From: Geobacillus stearothermophilus ATCC 12980
GTDB taxonomy: Bacteria; Bacillota; Bacilli; Bacillales; Anoxybacillaceae
Length of the DNA: 64,000 nt
Reading direction: 5' to 3'
NCBI RefSeq assembly: GCF_030369615.1
Contig: NZ_CP128494.1
Coordinates: 1,879,501-1,943,500, forward strand
The notes under the pieces are model-generated. The model was given only the letters and a program-made list of their open reading frames with translations, did no database searches and was not told the DNA's origin. The translations under genes and the position numbers were made by a program. This document shows positions 43,099-53,380 of this stretch, one piece after another (the first letter of the stretch is position 1; each line of letters opens with the position of its first letter).

Positions 43099-44895
43099 TT
43101 ATGAGGAAGATAACATTTTTTTCATTTCAATCATTTCTTTGGCGATGCGGGCGGCTGTCAAAAAGTCCTTTCTTCGCTCCGCTTCCGTTTTTTCTTGTTC
43201 TTTTACCTTTAGCATTAACCATTTTGGGCGATTCAACACATGCCTGATATAATCCTCGAGCTCCTGTTCGGAAACGTCATCTGCGATCAATAAAAGCGAC
43301 AGCTCGCTCGCGAGCGGCTGCAACTCGCCGGGGATTCTTGAGATGAGCGCACCCGGGTCGGCTTCATGCCCTTCTTCGTAAAAGGCGTAAATATAAGCGG
43401 CTAACGCCCGATGCTCCTCGATGTTAAACCGGCCGCCAATCCGCTCTTGAACGACCAGCGCCACATCGCGGCTTCTCATCATATGAGCAAGCAGCAACCG
43501 TTCCGCATTTTGAAAAGCCGGCAGCAACTTTTTCGCCAGCATCGGCCGCGCCGTTTCCCCATCGGGCGCCTCCCGCGGCTTTGTCCTCTCGCGCTGGCTG
43601 CGGGACAGCTGCTCATGAAGAGCGGAAAGCGACAACGAAAACTCTTCGGCGAGCTGGCGCAAATAATAATCTTGTTCCACCGGGCTCGACAGCTTGCCGA
43701 TCTCCCGGAGCGCTTCATCAATATAGCGGAGCCGCTCCCCTTCGTGCTGCAAATTTTTTCCGCGCCGCAAATACGCCATTTTAAACGCCACGAGCGGTCG
43801 GGCGGCAGCCACTTCTCCGGCAAACCGTTCACCGCCATAAACACGTATATATTCATCCGGGTCAAGACCGTTCGGAAGGGATGCCACCTTGACGCGGCAT
43901 CCCAATGCGCTCAGCTGCTCAGCAGCGCGCCAAGCGGCTTCGATCCCGGCGCTGTCGCCGTCATAACAAATCGTTATAGTGTCCGCATGGCGGCGCAAAA
44001 TGCGCGCCTGCTCCTCGGTCAGCGACGTCCCCATCGTCGCAATGGCATAATCGATGCCGGCCTGCGCTGCGGAAATGACATCGGCAAACCCTTCGACAAG
44101 CAGCGCCTCCTGCCGCTTGCGGATCGGCACCCGCGCCGCATGAAAGTGGTATAGAATCGCCCCTTTGCGGAAAACGGGCGTTTCTGGGCTGTTGACATAT
44201 TTCGGATGCCCTTCGCCGAGCAGGCGGCCGGAAAACCCCACCGTTTCGCCGCGGTGGTCGTGGATCGGAAACATAATGCGGTTCCGGAACCGGTCGACGT
44301 ATCGCCCGTCCTCTTTTTTCGTCAACAACCCCGCCTTTTCCATCACCGGAAGAGAAAAGGAATGGCTCTCCAGCAACTTGGCCGCCGCATCAGGTGCATC
44401 CGGGGCATAGCCGATTTCAAACCGGTCGATCGTTTCTTTTGTCCATCCGCGCGCCTGCAAGTAATCAAGCGCGGCTTGTCCTTCTTTTGTATGGACAAGC
44501 AAATGATGGTAAAATCGTTTCAGCAAGGCATGCGCTTCCGTCATCGCCTTCGCCTCGTCCGTCTGACCATCATCGCGCCCGCGAACATCCAGCTCATAGA
44601 CGGACAAATCGACGCCTGCCTTGGCCGCAAGCCGTTTGGCCGCTTCCACAAACGGAATGCCCTCGATGTCCATTAAAAACGTGAAGGCATTCCCTCCTGC
44701 TCCGCAACCGAAGCAGTGGAAAATTTGCTTTTCCGGAGAAACGGAAAACGACGGCGTCTTTTCCCCATGAAAGGGGCATAAGCCAAAATAGTTGCGGCCC
44801 TGCCGTTTCAGCTGGACGTATTCGCCGATGACATCCACAATATCGACGCCGCGGCGAATGGCTTCAATCGTTTCTTCGGGAATGCGATGTCCCAT
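43099..44895 (-). CDS. dnaG: DNA primase DnaG
   Basis: A 598-residue primase. The CHC2 zinc finger at the N-terminus reads CPFHGEKTPSF to HCFGCGAGGN; the TOPRIM core contains LVEGFADVISA and CYDGDSAG; the C-terminal helicase-binding domain runs from about residue 450. It makes the RNA primers for the replication fork together with DnaB/DnaC helicase. Start: ATG after CGGGG; a sigma-A promoter is 15-45 bases upstream. In B. subtilis yqxD precedes dnaG, but it is absent here. Confidence 0.96.
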   Translation of the reverse strand: MGHRIPEETIEAIRRGVDIVDVIGEYVQLKRQGRNYFGLCPFHGEKTPSFSVSPEKQIFHCFGCGAGGNAFTFLMDIEGIPFVEAAKRLAAKAGVDLSVYELDVRGRDDGQTDEAKAMTEAHALLKRFYHHLLVHTKEGQAALDYLQARGWTKETIDRFEIGYAPDAPDAAAKLLESHSFSLPVMEKAGLLTKKEDGRYVDRFRNRIMFPIHDHRGETVGFSGRLLGEGHPKYVNSPETPVFRKGAILYHFHAARVPIRKRQEALLVEGFADVISAAQAGIDYAIATMGTSLTEEQARILRRHADTITICYDGDSAGIEAAWRAAEQLSALGCRVKVASLPNGLDPDEYIRVYGGERFAGEVAAARPLVAFKMAYLRRGKNLQHEGERLRYIDEALREIGKLSSPVEQDYYLRQLAEEFSLSLSALHEQLSRSQRERTKPREAPDGETARPMLAKKLLPAFQNAERLLLAHMMRSRDVALVVQERIGGRFNIEEHRALAAYIYAFYEEGHEADPGALISRIPGELQPLASELSLLLIADDVSEQELEDYIRHVLNRPKWLMLKVKEQEKTEAERRKDFLTAARIAKEMIEMKKMLSSS

Positions 44896-44909
44896 ACGAA
44901 CAACCCCGT

Positions 44910-44939
44910 ATCATAATTTAATTTATTCTCGGCTGTCAG
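44910..44939 (-). promoter_or_regulatory. Sigma-A promoter of dnaG-sigA
   Basis: On the minus strand CTGACA (44934-44939) and TATGAT (44910-44915) are 18 bases apart, with transcription starting shortly before the dnaG ribosome binding site. Confidence 0.6.
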
Positions 44940-45364
44940 CCGATTTCCCTTTTACTTTCGACAAATTTTTTCAACTCCTCCGTTTTGCCTTCCCCCTTGC
45001 CCGCAACAGCCGGCCCTCCCAATCCGCCCGCCGCCTCCGTAAAGCAAACGGCGTCAAGCTGGCGAAAGGGCGCTTCGATATATTATATTTCAAGGCCAAA
45101 GGGAACATTTCATTTTTTTTGACTTTGTTGCAGCGGACAACCTGGCCCCTAAAGCAAGGGAAGGCTTCACACTCCCTATTATTCTACATCATCCCCAAAA
45201 ATCCTTCTTTTTTTTCGGGCGCCCGGCGGTTTTTGTCGAAAACTTTTCCCTTGTTTTCCTTGACAAACAGCTATAAATAGTTTACTCGACTTATGCCCAC
45301 TCTAAACCTATGCAGGGTCATTTTTCCCGCAATTTTTTATTATAATATAACTCAGGGACGTATG
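44940..45364. other. Intergenic region between ppsR and dnaG (no supported gene)
   Basis: About 420 bases, more AT-rich than the surroundings. It holds two promoter-like sites and an inverted repeat (TTGTC..GAAAAC with GTTTTC.GACAA, 45229-45263). A 40-residue Arg-rich frame (44971-45093, TTG start, minus strand, ending RARGKAKRRS) has no ribosome binding site. The yqxD gene (DUF188), which precedes dnaG in B. subtilis, is missing. Confidence 0.6.
45179..45207 (-). promoter_or_regulatory. Sigma-H-type promoter upstream of dnaG-sigA
   Basis: On the minus strand GAAGGATTT (45199-45207) and GTAGAATAA (45179-45187), 11 bases apart, match the sigma-H pattern RnAGGAwWW and RnnGAATww at every defined position. 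A sigma-H promoter is known for the B. subtilis sigA operon. The resulting leader to dnaG would be about 275 bases. Confidence 0.65.
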
Positions 45365-45403
45365 CCATAAAAAAGCGCACGATTACCGGCAGGAAATCGT
45401 GCG
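45365..45403 (-). terminator. Terminator of ppsR
   Basis: CGCACGATT pairs perfectly with AATCGTGCG on the minus strand and TTTTTTATGG follows after one more GC pair. Confidence 0.82.
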
Positions 45404-45428
45404 GACAAAACAGGCGGATCCAACGTTC

Positions 45429-46229
45429 TTAACACTTCAACTTTTTCATAATGATGCTTGCCGTTTCTTCCACAGCTTTGTTCGTTACATCGATGACATC
45501 GCAGCCGATTTTTTTTACGACTTCGTCAAAATAAGCCAGCTCTTCTTTAATGCGATCCATGTTCGCATAGATGGCTTGGTCGTTCAAGCCGAGCGATTTC
45601 AAACGCTCGCGGCGGATCGACAGCAGCTTGTCCGGGCTGATTTTCAAACCGAAGCATTTGCCTGGCCCGACTTGAAACAGCTGCTCGGGCGGCTCGACTT
45701 CCGGAACGATCGGTACGTTTGCCACCTTCAGCCGCTTATGCGCCAAGTATTGCGACAGCGGCGTTTTCGATGTGCGCGATACGCCGATCAACACAATATC
45801 AGCGCGCAAAATGCCGCGTGGGTCGCGGCCGTCGTCGTATTTGACGGCGAATTCGATCGCTTCGATTTTTTTGAAGTAATCTTCGTCGAGCACGCGCACC
45901 TGGCCCGGCTCATACCTTGGCGTCAGCTGGAACAAGCCGCTCATTTTTTCGATGAGTGGGCCGATGATATCGTAAGCGACCACCCCTTCGCGCGCCGCCT
46001 CGGCAAGCAAAAATTCGCGCATTTCCGGAATAACGAGCGTAAAGGCAATAATGGCTTGGTTCATTTTGGCCAACGCGACCACTTCGGCTAACGTCGTTTT
46101 ATCCTCTACGTATGGAACGCGCTTGATTTGAACCGGCGAGGCGTAAAACTGGCTGGCCGCCGCCTTGACGACAAGCTCAGCCGTCTCCCCGCCCGAGTCG
46201 GATACGACATAAACGAGGCGTTGATTCAT
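45429..46229 (-). CDS. ppsR: Pyruvate, water dikinase regulatory protein (PpsR, DUF299)
   Basis: A 266-residue DUF299 protein, a bifunctional kinase/phosphorylase. It starts [20 protein letters not shown]; the nucleotide-binding loop is [18 protein letters not shown] near residue 148; EEPPEQLF-type region is [12 protein letters not shown]. In other bacteria such proteins switch PEP synthetase or pyruvate phosphate dikinase on and off. It is the yqfL counterpart, next to ccpN, a regulator of gluconeogenesis, so a shared role in PEP/pyruvate balance is likely. Start: ATG after AAAGGAGG. Confidence 0.92.
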   Translation of the reverse strand: MNQRLVYVVSDSGGETAELVVKAAASQFYASPVQIKRVPYVEDKTTLAEVVALAKMNQAIIAFTLVIPEMREFLLAEAAREGVVAYDIIGPLIEKMSGLFQLTPRYEPGQVRVLDEDYFKKIEAIEFAVKYDDGRDPRGILRADIVLIGVSRTSKTPLSQYLAHKRLKVANVPIVPEVEPPEQLFQVGPGKCFGLKISPDKLLSIRRERLKSLGLNDQAIYANMDRIKEELAYFDEVVKKIGCDVIDVTNKAVEETASIIMKKLKC

Positions 46230-46247
46230 TTTGTTCCTCCTTTTCGC

Positions 46248-46844
46248 TCACACATCGTCTTTGGCTAATGAGACGAACGCTTTCGTCATATTCGTTTTCG
46301 TAATGCGGCCGATCACTTCATACCCCTTCTCCGTTTTGCGCACGACCGGCATAGCGTCGATTTGCTTCTCGATCAGCCGTTCGGCCACCTCAATCAGCGG
46401 ATCATCTTTATAACAAACAGCGATGTTCGGCATCCTTGTCATGATAATATTAACGGGAATCGCTGTCAGTTCCTGTTTGCCGATGCTCGCGCGCAGCAAG
46501 TCTTTGCGCGACAAAACGCCCGCAAGAAGCGACTCCTCATCGACGACAAACAGCGTGCCGACGTCTTCCAAAAACATCGTGACAATCGCATCATAGACGC
46601 TCACGTTTTCGTTGACGACGACCGGGATGGACTGGTAGTCTTCAACTTTTAATTTTTTAATCTTATCGGCGAACAGCTGCGTGCCCGTTTTTCCGGTATA
46701 AAAATAACCGACGCGCGGCCGCGCTTCCAAATAGCCGGCCATCGTCAAAATCGCGAGATCGGGCCGCAGCGTCGCCCGCGTCAAGTTCAGCTTTTCGGCG
46801 ATGCTCTCGCCGGTGATCGGCCCGTAGTCTTTGACAATTTGCAA
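46248..46844 (-). CDS. ccpN: Gluconeogenesis repressor CcpN (HTH plus CBS domains)
   Basis: A regulator with an N-terminal helix-turn-helix (GPITGESIAEKLNLTRATLR) and two CBS domains (from about SIPVVVNENVSVYDAIVTMF and VNIIMTRMPNIAVC). CcpN represses gapB and pckA in B. subtilis; ATP/ADP bind to the CBS pair. The coordinates use the first canonical start, a TTG 7 bases behind AGGA, giving 198 residues. The conserved N-terminal residues IELNKRQEQI are encoded in frame directly upstream (to 46874), but only an ATC or ACG codon is available there, behind the near-perfect ribosome binding site AAGGTGGTGA. See the separate finding. The start is therefore uncertain; the identity is not. Confidence 0.9.
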   Translation of the reverse strand: MQIVKDYGPITGESIAEKLNLTRATLRPDLAILTMAGYLEARPRVGYFYTGKTGTQLFADKIKKLKVEDYQSIPVVVNENVSVYDAIVTMFLEDVGTLFVVDEESLLAGVLSRKDLLRASIGKQELTAIPVNIIMTRMPNIAVCYKDDPLIEVAERLIEKQIDAMPVVRKTEKGYEVIGRITKTNMTKAFVSLAKDDV

Positions 46845-46956
46845 AATTTGTTCCTGGCGTTTATTCAGTTCGATCGTCGCTCACCACCTTGCCAAAAGGT
46901 CCCTCACGCTATCATCCTTGTTTATATTATACTACATCACGCGTTTACAAGGAAAA

Positions 46957-47733
46957 TTAAGCATCCTGGCCGCTATCGGGGGCGAGTGTGTCTTTCAGCA
47001 CGCTCATTTGCTGCAAAAAGCGTTTCGCCTTCAGCGACAGGCCGGCATATTCATCGTAGTACGCCGACAGCACCGCCTTCAATTCCGCCTTTGTCGTTTC
47101 TTTGACCGAAATCGCGCCCAGCCGGGCAAGATCAATATGGAAAAACAGGCGCAACAGCCGGGCCGACGCTGGCGACAACGGCATCCGGTGCGGGTCGGCC
47201 TCCTCGCAGCGATGACAAAGGAAGCCCGCCTCCTTGACCGAAAACGAGACGCTCCCTTCTGTCGCCCCGCAACGCGCGCAACGGTCAAGCACCGGCGGAA
47301 TGCCGAGCACTGGGAGCATTTTCATCTCATAAATCAACGCCATGATCTCTAAATCGCGCCCTTCGCTCATATACTGTAACGTCTGCCGCAACAGCTCAAA
47401 CAAGTACGGATTGCGCTTTTGCTCTTCTGTGCTTTTGTCGGTGAGCTCCACAATATACGCGGCATAGGCAGCGGCAAACAAATCTTCACGCAGCGCCCGC
47501 ATCGAATCAATGAGCTCCCCTTGATGGAGAACGCCGACGCCGCGGCTGCGGCGGATCAAATAATGGCCATAGGCGAGCGGCTGCGTAACAGCAGAAAGGC
47601 GGCTGCTTGGCTTTTTCGCACCTCGCGCCATCACAGCCACCTTTCCCCATTCCCTTGTAAACAATGTGACAATTTTATTCGTCTCGCCATAATCGATGGT
47701 CCGCATCACGATCGCTTCACACTTTTCAAACAT
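46957..47733 (-). CDS. recO: DNA repair protein RecO
   Basis: A 258-residue protein with an N-terminal OB fold ([36 protein letters not shown]) and a C-terminal helical part with a four-cysteine zinc site (CARCGA and CHRCEE). RecO loads RecA with RecR in recombinational repair. In B. subtilis glyQ-glyS separate ccpN and recO; here they are directly adjacent. Start: ATG after GGTGGTGG; a longer frame upstream belongs to no conserved region. Confidence 0.95.
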   Translation of the reverse strand: MFEKCEAIVMRTIDYGETNKIVTLFTREWGKVAVMARGAKKPSSRLSAVTQPLAYGHYLIRRSRGVGVLHQGELIDSMRALREDLFAAAYAAYIVELTDKSTEEQKRNPYLFELLRQTLQYMSEGRDLEIMALIYEMKMLPVLGIPPVLDRCARCGATEGSVSFSVKEAGFLCHRCEEADPHRMPLSPASARLLRLFFHIDLARLGAISVKETTKAELKAVLSAYYDEYAGLSLKAKRFLQQMSVLKDTLAPDSGQDA

Positions 47734-47764
47734 TGAACCACCACCAATTGGGCCAGTGACGATG

Positions 47765-47908
47765 CTAAGAGATCGGCTGGTCGATTTCTTTCTGGTCGGT
47801 GTTCTGCTCCTCACCGCCGAGCCGCTGCTCCCGTTCCAACTCTTTAAACAACAAGTACGTATCGATATTGCCTGTTTGGCTAAACAACTTCCAAGTAAAC
47901 TCAAGCAT
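47765..47908 (-). CDS. yqzL: YqzL family small protein
   Basis: A 47-residue protein, starting [20 protein letters not shown] and with an acidic end ([15 protein letters not shown]). The family sits between era and recO in Bacillaceae and has no known function. A GGTGT-type site is upstream. The gene is short but conserved in sequence and position, so I count it as real. Confidence 0.88.
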   Translation of the reverse strand: MLEFTWKLFSQTGNIDTYLLFKELEREQRLGGEEQNTDQKEIDQPIS

Positions 47909-48010
47909 GGAATGACACCTCTTTCTGCCTGCAGGCATTGCATATTGGTGGTTTTACCTATAGGTTGGCTCGGGCAAAACCCGTTTATGTCGCGTAAAAT
48001 TTTCTAGCCG

Positions 48011-49358
<1,348 letters not shown>

Positions 49359-49435
49359 TTACAAAAAATCGCCGCCAATTTCATCATTTGAAACAAAAAT
49401 GTAACAGAAAAATTAGAATTTTATCTCTCGTTCGT

Positions 49436-49789
49436 TCAGCGAAGATGCGGCCAAAACAGCAGCGCCCCGATGATGACAGCAACCCCGGCAGCCACGAGCA
49501 CAGCCGCAGCAGCGATATCTTTCGCCGCTTTCGCCAGCGGGTGAAACTCTCCTGTCACCAAGTCGACCGTGCGCTCGATGGCTGTATTCACCAGCTCGAG
49601 TGTAACGACCGCACCAACTGTCAGCACTAACACAATCCACTCCCAGCGCGACAGCCCGACAGCGAAACCGAGCGCAAAGGCAACAACGGCGGCCGCCAAG
49701 TGAAAACGCAAATGCGCCTCCTCCTTCACCGCCGCCTTCATTCCCGCCCAAGCCCAGGCGAAACGATCCCGTTCCCTCGCACCTCGCAT
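49436..49789 (-). CDS. dgkA: Undecaprenol / diacylglycerol kinase DgkA
   Basis: A 117-residue, three-helix membrane kinase. The signature VTLELVNTAIERTVDLVTGE lies between helices 2 and 3, and DIAAAAVLVAA starts the third. In Gram-positives this DgkA acts on undecaprenol and recycles the cell wall lipid carrier. It follows ybeY with 2 bases between stop and ATG, so it is coupled. Confidence 0.93.
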   Translation of the reverse strand: MRGARERDRFAWAWAGMKAAVKEEAHLRFHLAAAVVAFALGFAVGLSRWEWIVLVLTVGAVVTLELVNTAIERTVDLVTGEFHPLAKAAKDIAAAAVLVAAGVAVIIGALLFWPHLR

Positions 49790-49791
49790 GG

Positions 49792-50262
49792 CTATCGCGT
49801 CAATCCGAACCGCGTCAATATTTCCTCTTGCTTGGCAAACATGACGCGCTCTTCCTCTTCCGTTTCGTGGTCATAGCCAAGCAAATGCAAAAAACCGTGC
49901 ACGGCCAAAAACCCGAGCTCGCGCATGAACGAATGCCCGTATTCCGCCGCTTGCTCTTTCGCCTTCGGAATGGAGATGACGATGTCGCCAAGCACCAGCG
50001 GCATATCGGCGCCGATGATGTCGACTTCGCCCTCTCCTTCCTCTTCCAACGCGAACGAAAGCACATCAGTCGGAGCGTCTTTGCCGCGATAGTCGCGGTT
50101 CATCAGGCGAATGCGCTCGTTGTCCACGAATGAGACGCCCACTTCCGTCCCGTCCGGCACGTTCTCGCTCGCTGCCGCTTCGCGAAGGAGTTGCTCGAGC
50201 ATCTCAAGCTGCTCTGCGGTCACTTCGCCCGTTTCGTCGATAAAGTCGATGTGAATGGTCAT
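49792..50262 (-). CDS. ybeY: Endoribonuclease YbeY (16S rRNA maturation)
   Basis: A 156-residue metalloprotein with the zinc motif HGFLHLLGYDH (HxxxHxxGxxH form) near residue 122 and the upstream TDVLSFALEE. It matures the 3' end of 16S rRNA and takes part in ribosome quality control. It overlaps pgpH by 4 bases and dgkA follows immediately. Confidence 0.95.
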   Translation of the reverse strand: MTIHIDFIDETGEVTAEQLEMLEQLLREAAASENVPDGTEVGVSFVDNERIRLMNRDYRGKDAPTDVLSFALEEEGEGEVDIIGADMPLVLGDIVISIPKAKEQAAEYGHSFMRELGFLAVHGFLHLLGYDHETEEEERVMFAKQEEILTRFGLTR

Positions 50263-52361
50263 GCATGCTTCACCTTTTCCTTTCGTACTTCCGGGTATTC
50301 AATGCGCGAATGGAAGACGCCGTTGAGCGTCTCACAAAGCGAACGGGCGACGATCTCCAACTCTTTCATCGTGATGTCGCACTCGTTCAACTGGTTGTCC
50401 TGCAGGCGGTCGGCGATGATCCCCCGGACGATCTTTTCGATTTTTTCCTGCGAGGGGTTGGCCAACGAACGGACAGCCGCCTCGACGCTGTCGGCAATGT
50501 TGATGACCGCCGCCTCTTTCGTCTGCGGCTTCGGCCCGGGATAGCGGAACTCGGCTTCGGAGACCACTCCCGTTTGCTCGAGCGCTTTATGATAAAAATA
50601 CTTGAGCAGCGTCGTGCCATGATGCTGTTCGGCGATGTCGACAATCTCCTTTGGCAGCCGGTGCTTGCGAAGCAAGGCGACGCCGTCGGTGACATGGGCG
50701 ATAATAATATTTTTGCTCAATTGCGGCGACAAATGATCGTGCGGATTGCCGCCCATTTGGTTTTCAATGAAATAGCGGGGCCGCTTTGTCTTGCCGATGT
50801 CGTGGTAATAGCAGGCGACGCGCGCTAGCAAGCCGTCGGCGCCGATCGCCTCGCACGCCGCTTCCGCCAAATTGGCGACCATGATGCTGTGATGATACGT
50901 CCCCGGCGCCTCCGTCAACAATTTGCGCAACAGCGGGTGATTTGGATTCGACAGCTCAATGAGGCGAAGCGGCGACAAAATGCCGAATGCCGTCTCAAAC
51001 ACCGGCAGCAGCCCGATCGTCAAAATGGCGGAGAAAATGCCGGAGGCCGCCGCCATGAGAAGAAAAAGGCCGATCTCAGCCAGCGAGTAGCGGCCATTTT
51101 TCATTAGCAACAACGATAGGAGCAAACCCGCATTGACGACGGCAACAAGCACACCGGCCCGCCAAATTTTCGCCTTCGCCAGCTCCTTCGGCAGGCAAAA
51201 CGTCCCAGCCAGGCCGCCAGCGAGCAAATAAACAGCCAAGGACACCGATACGGCGCCAGTCGCCCCGATTTCTTCATTAAACAAGATGCTGCCGCACACC
51301 GCCCCAATGATGGCGGTCATCACCGCCAGCCGCTCGCCAAGCAGCACGCGGACAAGCATCGGACCGAACGCTGCCGGAACGAGATAGCCAGCCGAAACGG
51401 CCCCGCCGGACGGCAGCAGGCGAATGAGCACCATCACCGCCATCATCAACGTGAACACCGCTCCATAAAGCAGCAAGTTTTCATTCGTCTTCTCGGCGCG
51501 GAAATAGTAAGCGAGCGGCGCAAGCAAGAGCAGCACGAACAAACAAAGCCCCGCGGCCGGCCAATGCGGGCGTCCGCCGCCAAGCAGGCCGACGAGCTCA
51601 AGCCGGTGGTAAATGTCACTCGTAATAAATTGCCCTTCCTCCACGATCACTTGCCCTTGCAAAATTTTCACTGGCTTCACTTCATCCATCGCCTGCCGCC
51701 GCTTTTCTTCCGTCGCCGTCCGGTCGTAGACGACGTTCGGAATGACAGCCTGCCGGCACAACTTGGCGACGGTTTCGCGCAACGCCGGCGACAGCGCCGC
51801 ATACTTGAGCTCTGTCGCTGCTTTCGCGCGCGCCTCGTCAAGCTCCGCCTGGGAAATGCGCTCGCTCATGGCCGCATGCACGGCCGTCAACGCTGCTTCT
51901 TTGGCTGTCTCGAGTTCACCGGGAGAAGCGCTGAGCAGCCGCCGCCATTCTTCAGAGGACAGGTAGGCAAACCACTCCGGCGGCAGCCGTTCCTCGAGCT
52001 TCGCTGTCAAATCACCGGGCGAACGGCCCGAACCCGCCTCGTTTTGCACGCTCTCAATGGCGGCAAACAGCGAGGAAAGAAGATCGACACGGTTTTCGGC
52101 ATATTCTTTTTTCAACGTATAAACGTCTGCCACTTTGGCGGCTGCTTCTTCTTTCAGCCTGGCTGTCGCTTCTTTGTCCTCAACCGTCACCGGCGAGCGG
52201 ATCGTTTCTTTAGCGACGTCAAACAGGCGCAGCTCATATTGGCGCGGTTTCACTTGCCAGTACAACACAGCAAACAACAGCGCAGCCAAAAACAAAAACA
52301 GCCAAAAGCGGACGAAGCGGACGTCTTTTGTCCGCTCGAGAAAAAAACGAAGCCTTCCCAC
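50259..52361 (-). CDS. pgpH: 7TM-HD c-di-AMP phosphodiesterase PgpH-type (YqfF)
   Basis: A 700-residue membrane phosphodiesterase. One N-terminal helix (FWLFLFLAALLFAVLYWQV) is followed by an extracellular 7TMR-HDED domain of about 250 residues, then seven helices and a cytoplasmic HD domain with YHHSIMVANLAEAA and YYHDIGKTKRP. It breaks down c-di-AMP to pApA and so affects potassium and cell wall homeostasis. GTG is the start (GAGGGG 7 bases ahead). It is located between phoH and ybeY, as in B. subtilis (yqfF). Confidence 0.93.
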   Translation of the reverse strand: MGRLRFFLERTKDVRFVRFWLFLFLAALLFAVLYWQVKPRQYELRLFDVAKETIRSPVTVEDKEATARLKEEAAAKVADVYTLKKEYAENRVDLLSSLFAAIESVQNEAGSGRSPGDLTAKLEERLPPEWFAYLSSEEWRRLLSASPGELETAKEAALTAVHAAMSERISQAELDEARAKAATELKYAALSPALRETVAKLCRQAVIPNVVYDRTATEEKRRQAMDEVKPVKILQGQVIVEEGQFITSDIYHRLELVGLLGGGRPHWPAAGLCLFVLLLLAPLAYYFRAEKTNENLLLYGAVFTLMMAVMVLIRLLPSGGAVSAGYLVPAAFGPMLVRVLLGERLAVMTAIIGAVCGSILFNEEIGATGAVSVSLAVYLLAGGLAGTFCLPKELAKAKIWRAGVLVAVVNAGLLLSLLLMKNGRYSLAEIGLFLLMAAASGIFSAILTIGLLPVFETAFGILSPLRLIELSNPNHPLLRKLLTEAPGTYHHSIMVANLAEAACEAIGADGLLARVACYYHDIGKTKRPRYFIENQMGGNPHDHLSPQLSKNIIIAHVTDGVALLRKHRLPKEIVDIAEQHHGTTLLKYFYHKALEQTGVVSEAEFRYPGPKPQTKEAAVINIADSVEAAVRSLANPSQEKIEKIVRGIIADRLQDNQLNECDITMKELEIVARSLCETLNGVFHSRIEYPEVRKEKVKHA

Positions 52362-52415
52362 CGGTTTTCCCCTCGCTTTGTAAGAAAAGCTGTGCCATCC
52401 ATCCCGGTCTGTGCT

Positions 52416-53378
52416 CTATAAGCCGGCCTCATCGTAGGCATTAATAATTTTCGCCACAAGCGGATGGCGGACAACATCAGACTGCTCCAAAAACACAAAA
52501 GCAATGCCGCTGATGGAAGCCAAAATGCGCTTCGCGACCGACAGCCCCGACTCGACTCCTTTTGGCAGGTCGACTTGGGAAATATCGCCGGTGATCACCA
52601 TTTTTGACCCAAAACCAAGCCGGGTTAAAAACATTTTCATTTGCGCCGGCGTCGTATTTTGCGCTTCGTCCAGAATGACGAACGCATCCTCAAGCGTCCG
52701 GCCACGCATATAGGCGAGCGGAGCGATCTCAATCGTGCCGCGTTCAATGAGGCGCTGCACATACTCCGCTCCGAGCACGTCGTTTAGCGCATCGTACAGT
52801 GGGCGCAAATACGGGTCGACTTTCTCCTTCAAGTCGCCGGGCAAAAAGCCGAGGCTTTCCCCCGCCTCGACAGCCGGTCGGGTCAAAATGATGCGTTTGA
52901 CGCTGCCGTTTTTCAGCGCCTTCACCGCCATGACAACCGCCAAGTACGTTTTCCCGGTTCCGGCCGGCCCGATGCCAAACGTCAAGTCGTGTTGTTCAAT
53001 CGCCGCCACGTAATAACGCTGGCCGAGCGTTTTGACGCGGATCGACTTCCCTTTGGCATTTTTCGTAATCTCTTCTTCGTACAGCTGGATGAGGCCGTCA
53101 AGCGCCCCTTTTTTCGCCAGCTGTACGGCATAGATGATGTCGCGCTCGCTGACGGCCACCCCTTTGCGGATGACAATCAATAAATGGCGAAGCAGCTCAT
53201 CGACGAGCTGGACTTGCTGCGGCGTTCCGGAGACGTTGACCGTCTCCCCGCGCGTCACAATCGACACGCCAAGCTCTTCCTCAATCCGCTTTAAATGGGC
53301 GTCATGAACGCCAAAGAGCGCCGCCGCTTCCTGTTGATTGCGCACGTGTTGGCTGATCGTGATAAACTGCTCTGACAT
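52416..53378 (-). CDS. phoH: PhoH family ATPase
   Basis: A 320-residue PhoH-like protein. The N-terminal part has a KH-like segment (IEEELGVSIVTRGETVNVSG), and the ATPase core has Walker A GPAGTGKTYLAV near residue 128, Walker B DAFVILDEAQNTTPAQ and the QVDLPKG motif. Such proteins are probable RNA helicases/ribonuclease helpers linked to ybeY in many genomes. ATG behind AAGGAG is preferred to a TTG two codons upstream. Confidence 0.93.
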   Translation of the reverse strand: MSEQFITISQHVRNQQEAAALFGVHDAHLKRIEEELGVSIVTRGETVNVSGTPQQVQLVDELLRHLLIVIRKGVAVSERDIIYAVQLAKKGALDGLIQLYEEEITKNAKGKSIRVKTLGQRYYVAAIEQHDLTFGIGPAGTGKTYLAVVMAVKALKNGSVKRIILTRPAVEAGESLGFLPGDLKEKVDPYLRPLYDALNDVLGAEYVQRLIERGTIEIAPLAYMRGRTLEDAFVILDEAQNTTPAQMKMFLTRLGFGSKMVITGDISQVDLPKGVESGLSVAKRILASISGIAFVFLEQSDVVRHPLVAKIINAYDEAGL

Positions 53379-53380
53379 TC

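Noticed and set aside
43099..44895. Internal plus-strand frames opposite dnaG and sigA
   Set aside because: Pure antisense shadows of essential genes without start signals.
44971..45093. 40-codon Arg-rich frame in the dnaG leader
   Set aside because: TTG start without ribosome binding site and no match to YqxD; noted only as part of the intergenic entry.
45260..45290. TTGACA with TATAAA-like sequence on the plus strand between ppsR and dnaG
   Set aside because: No good -10 element at 16-18 bases and no gene in that direction; ppsR lies in antisense.
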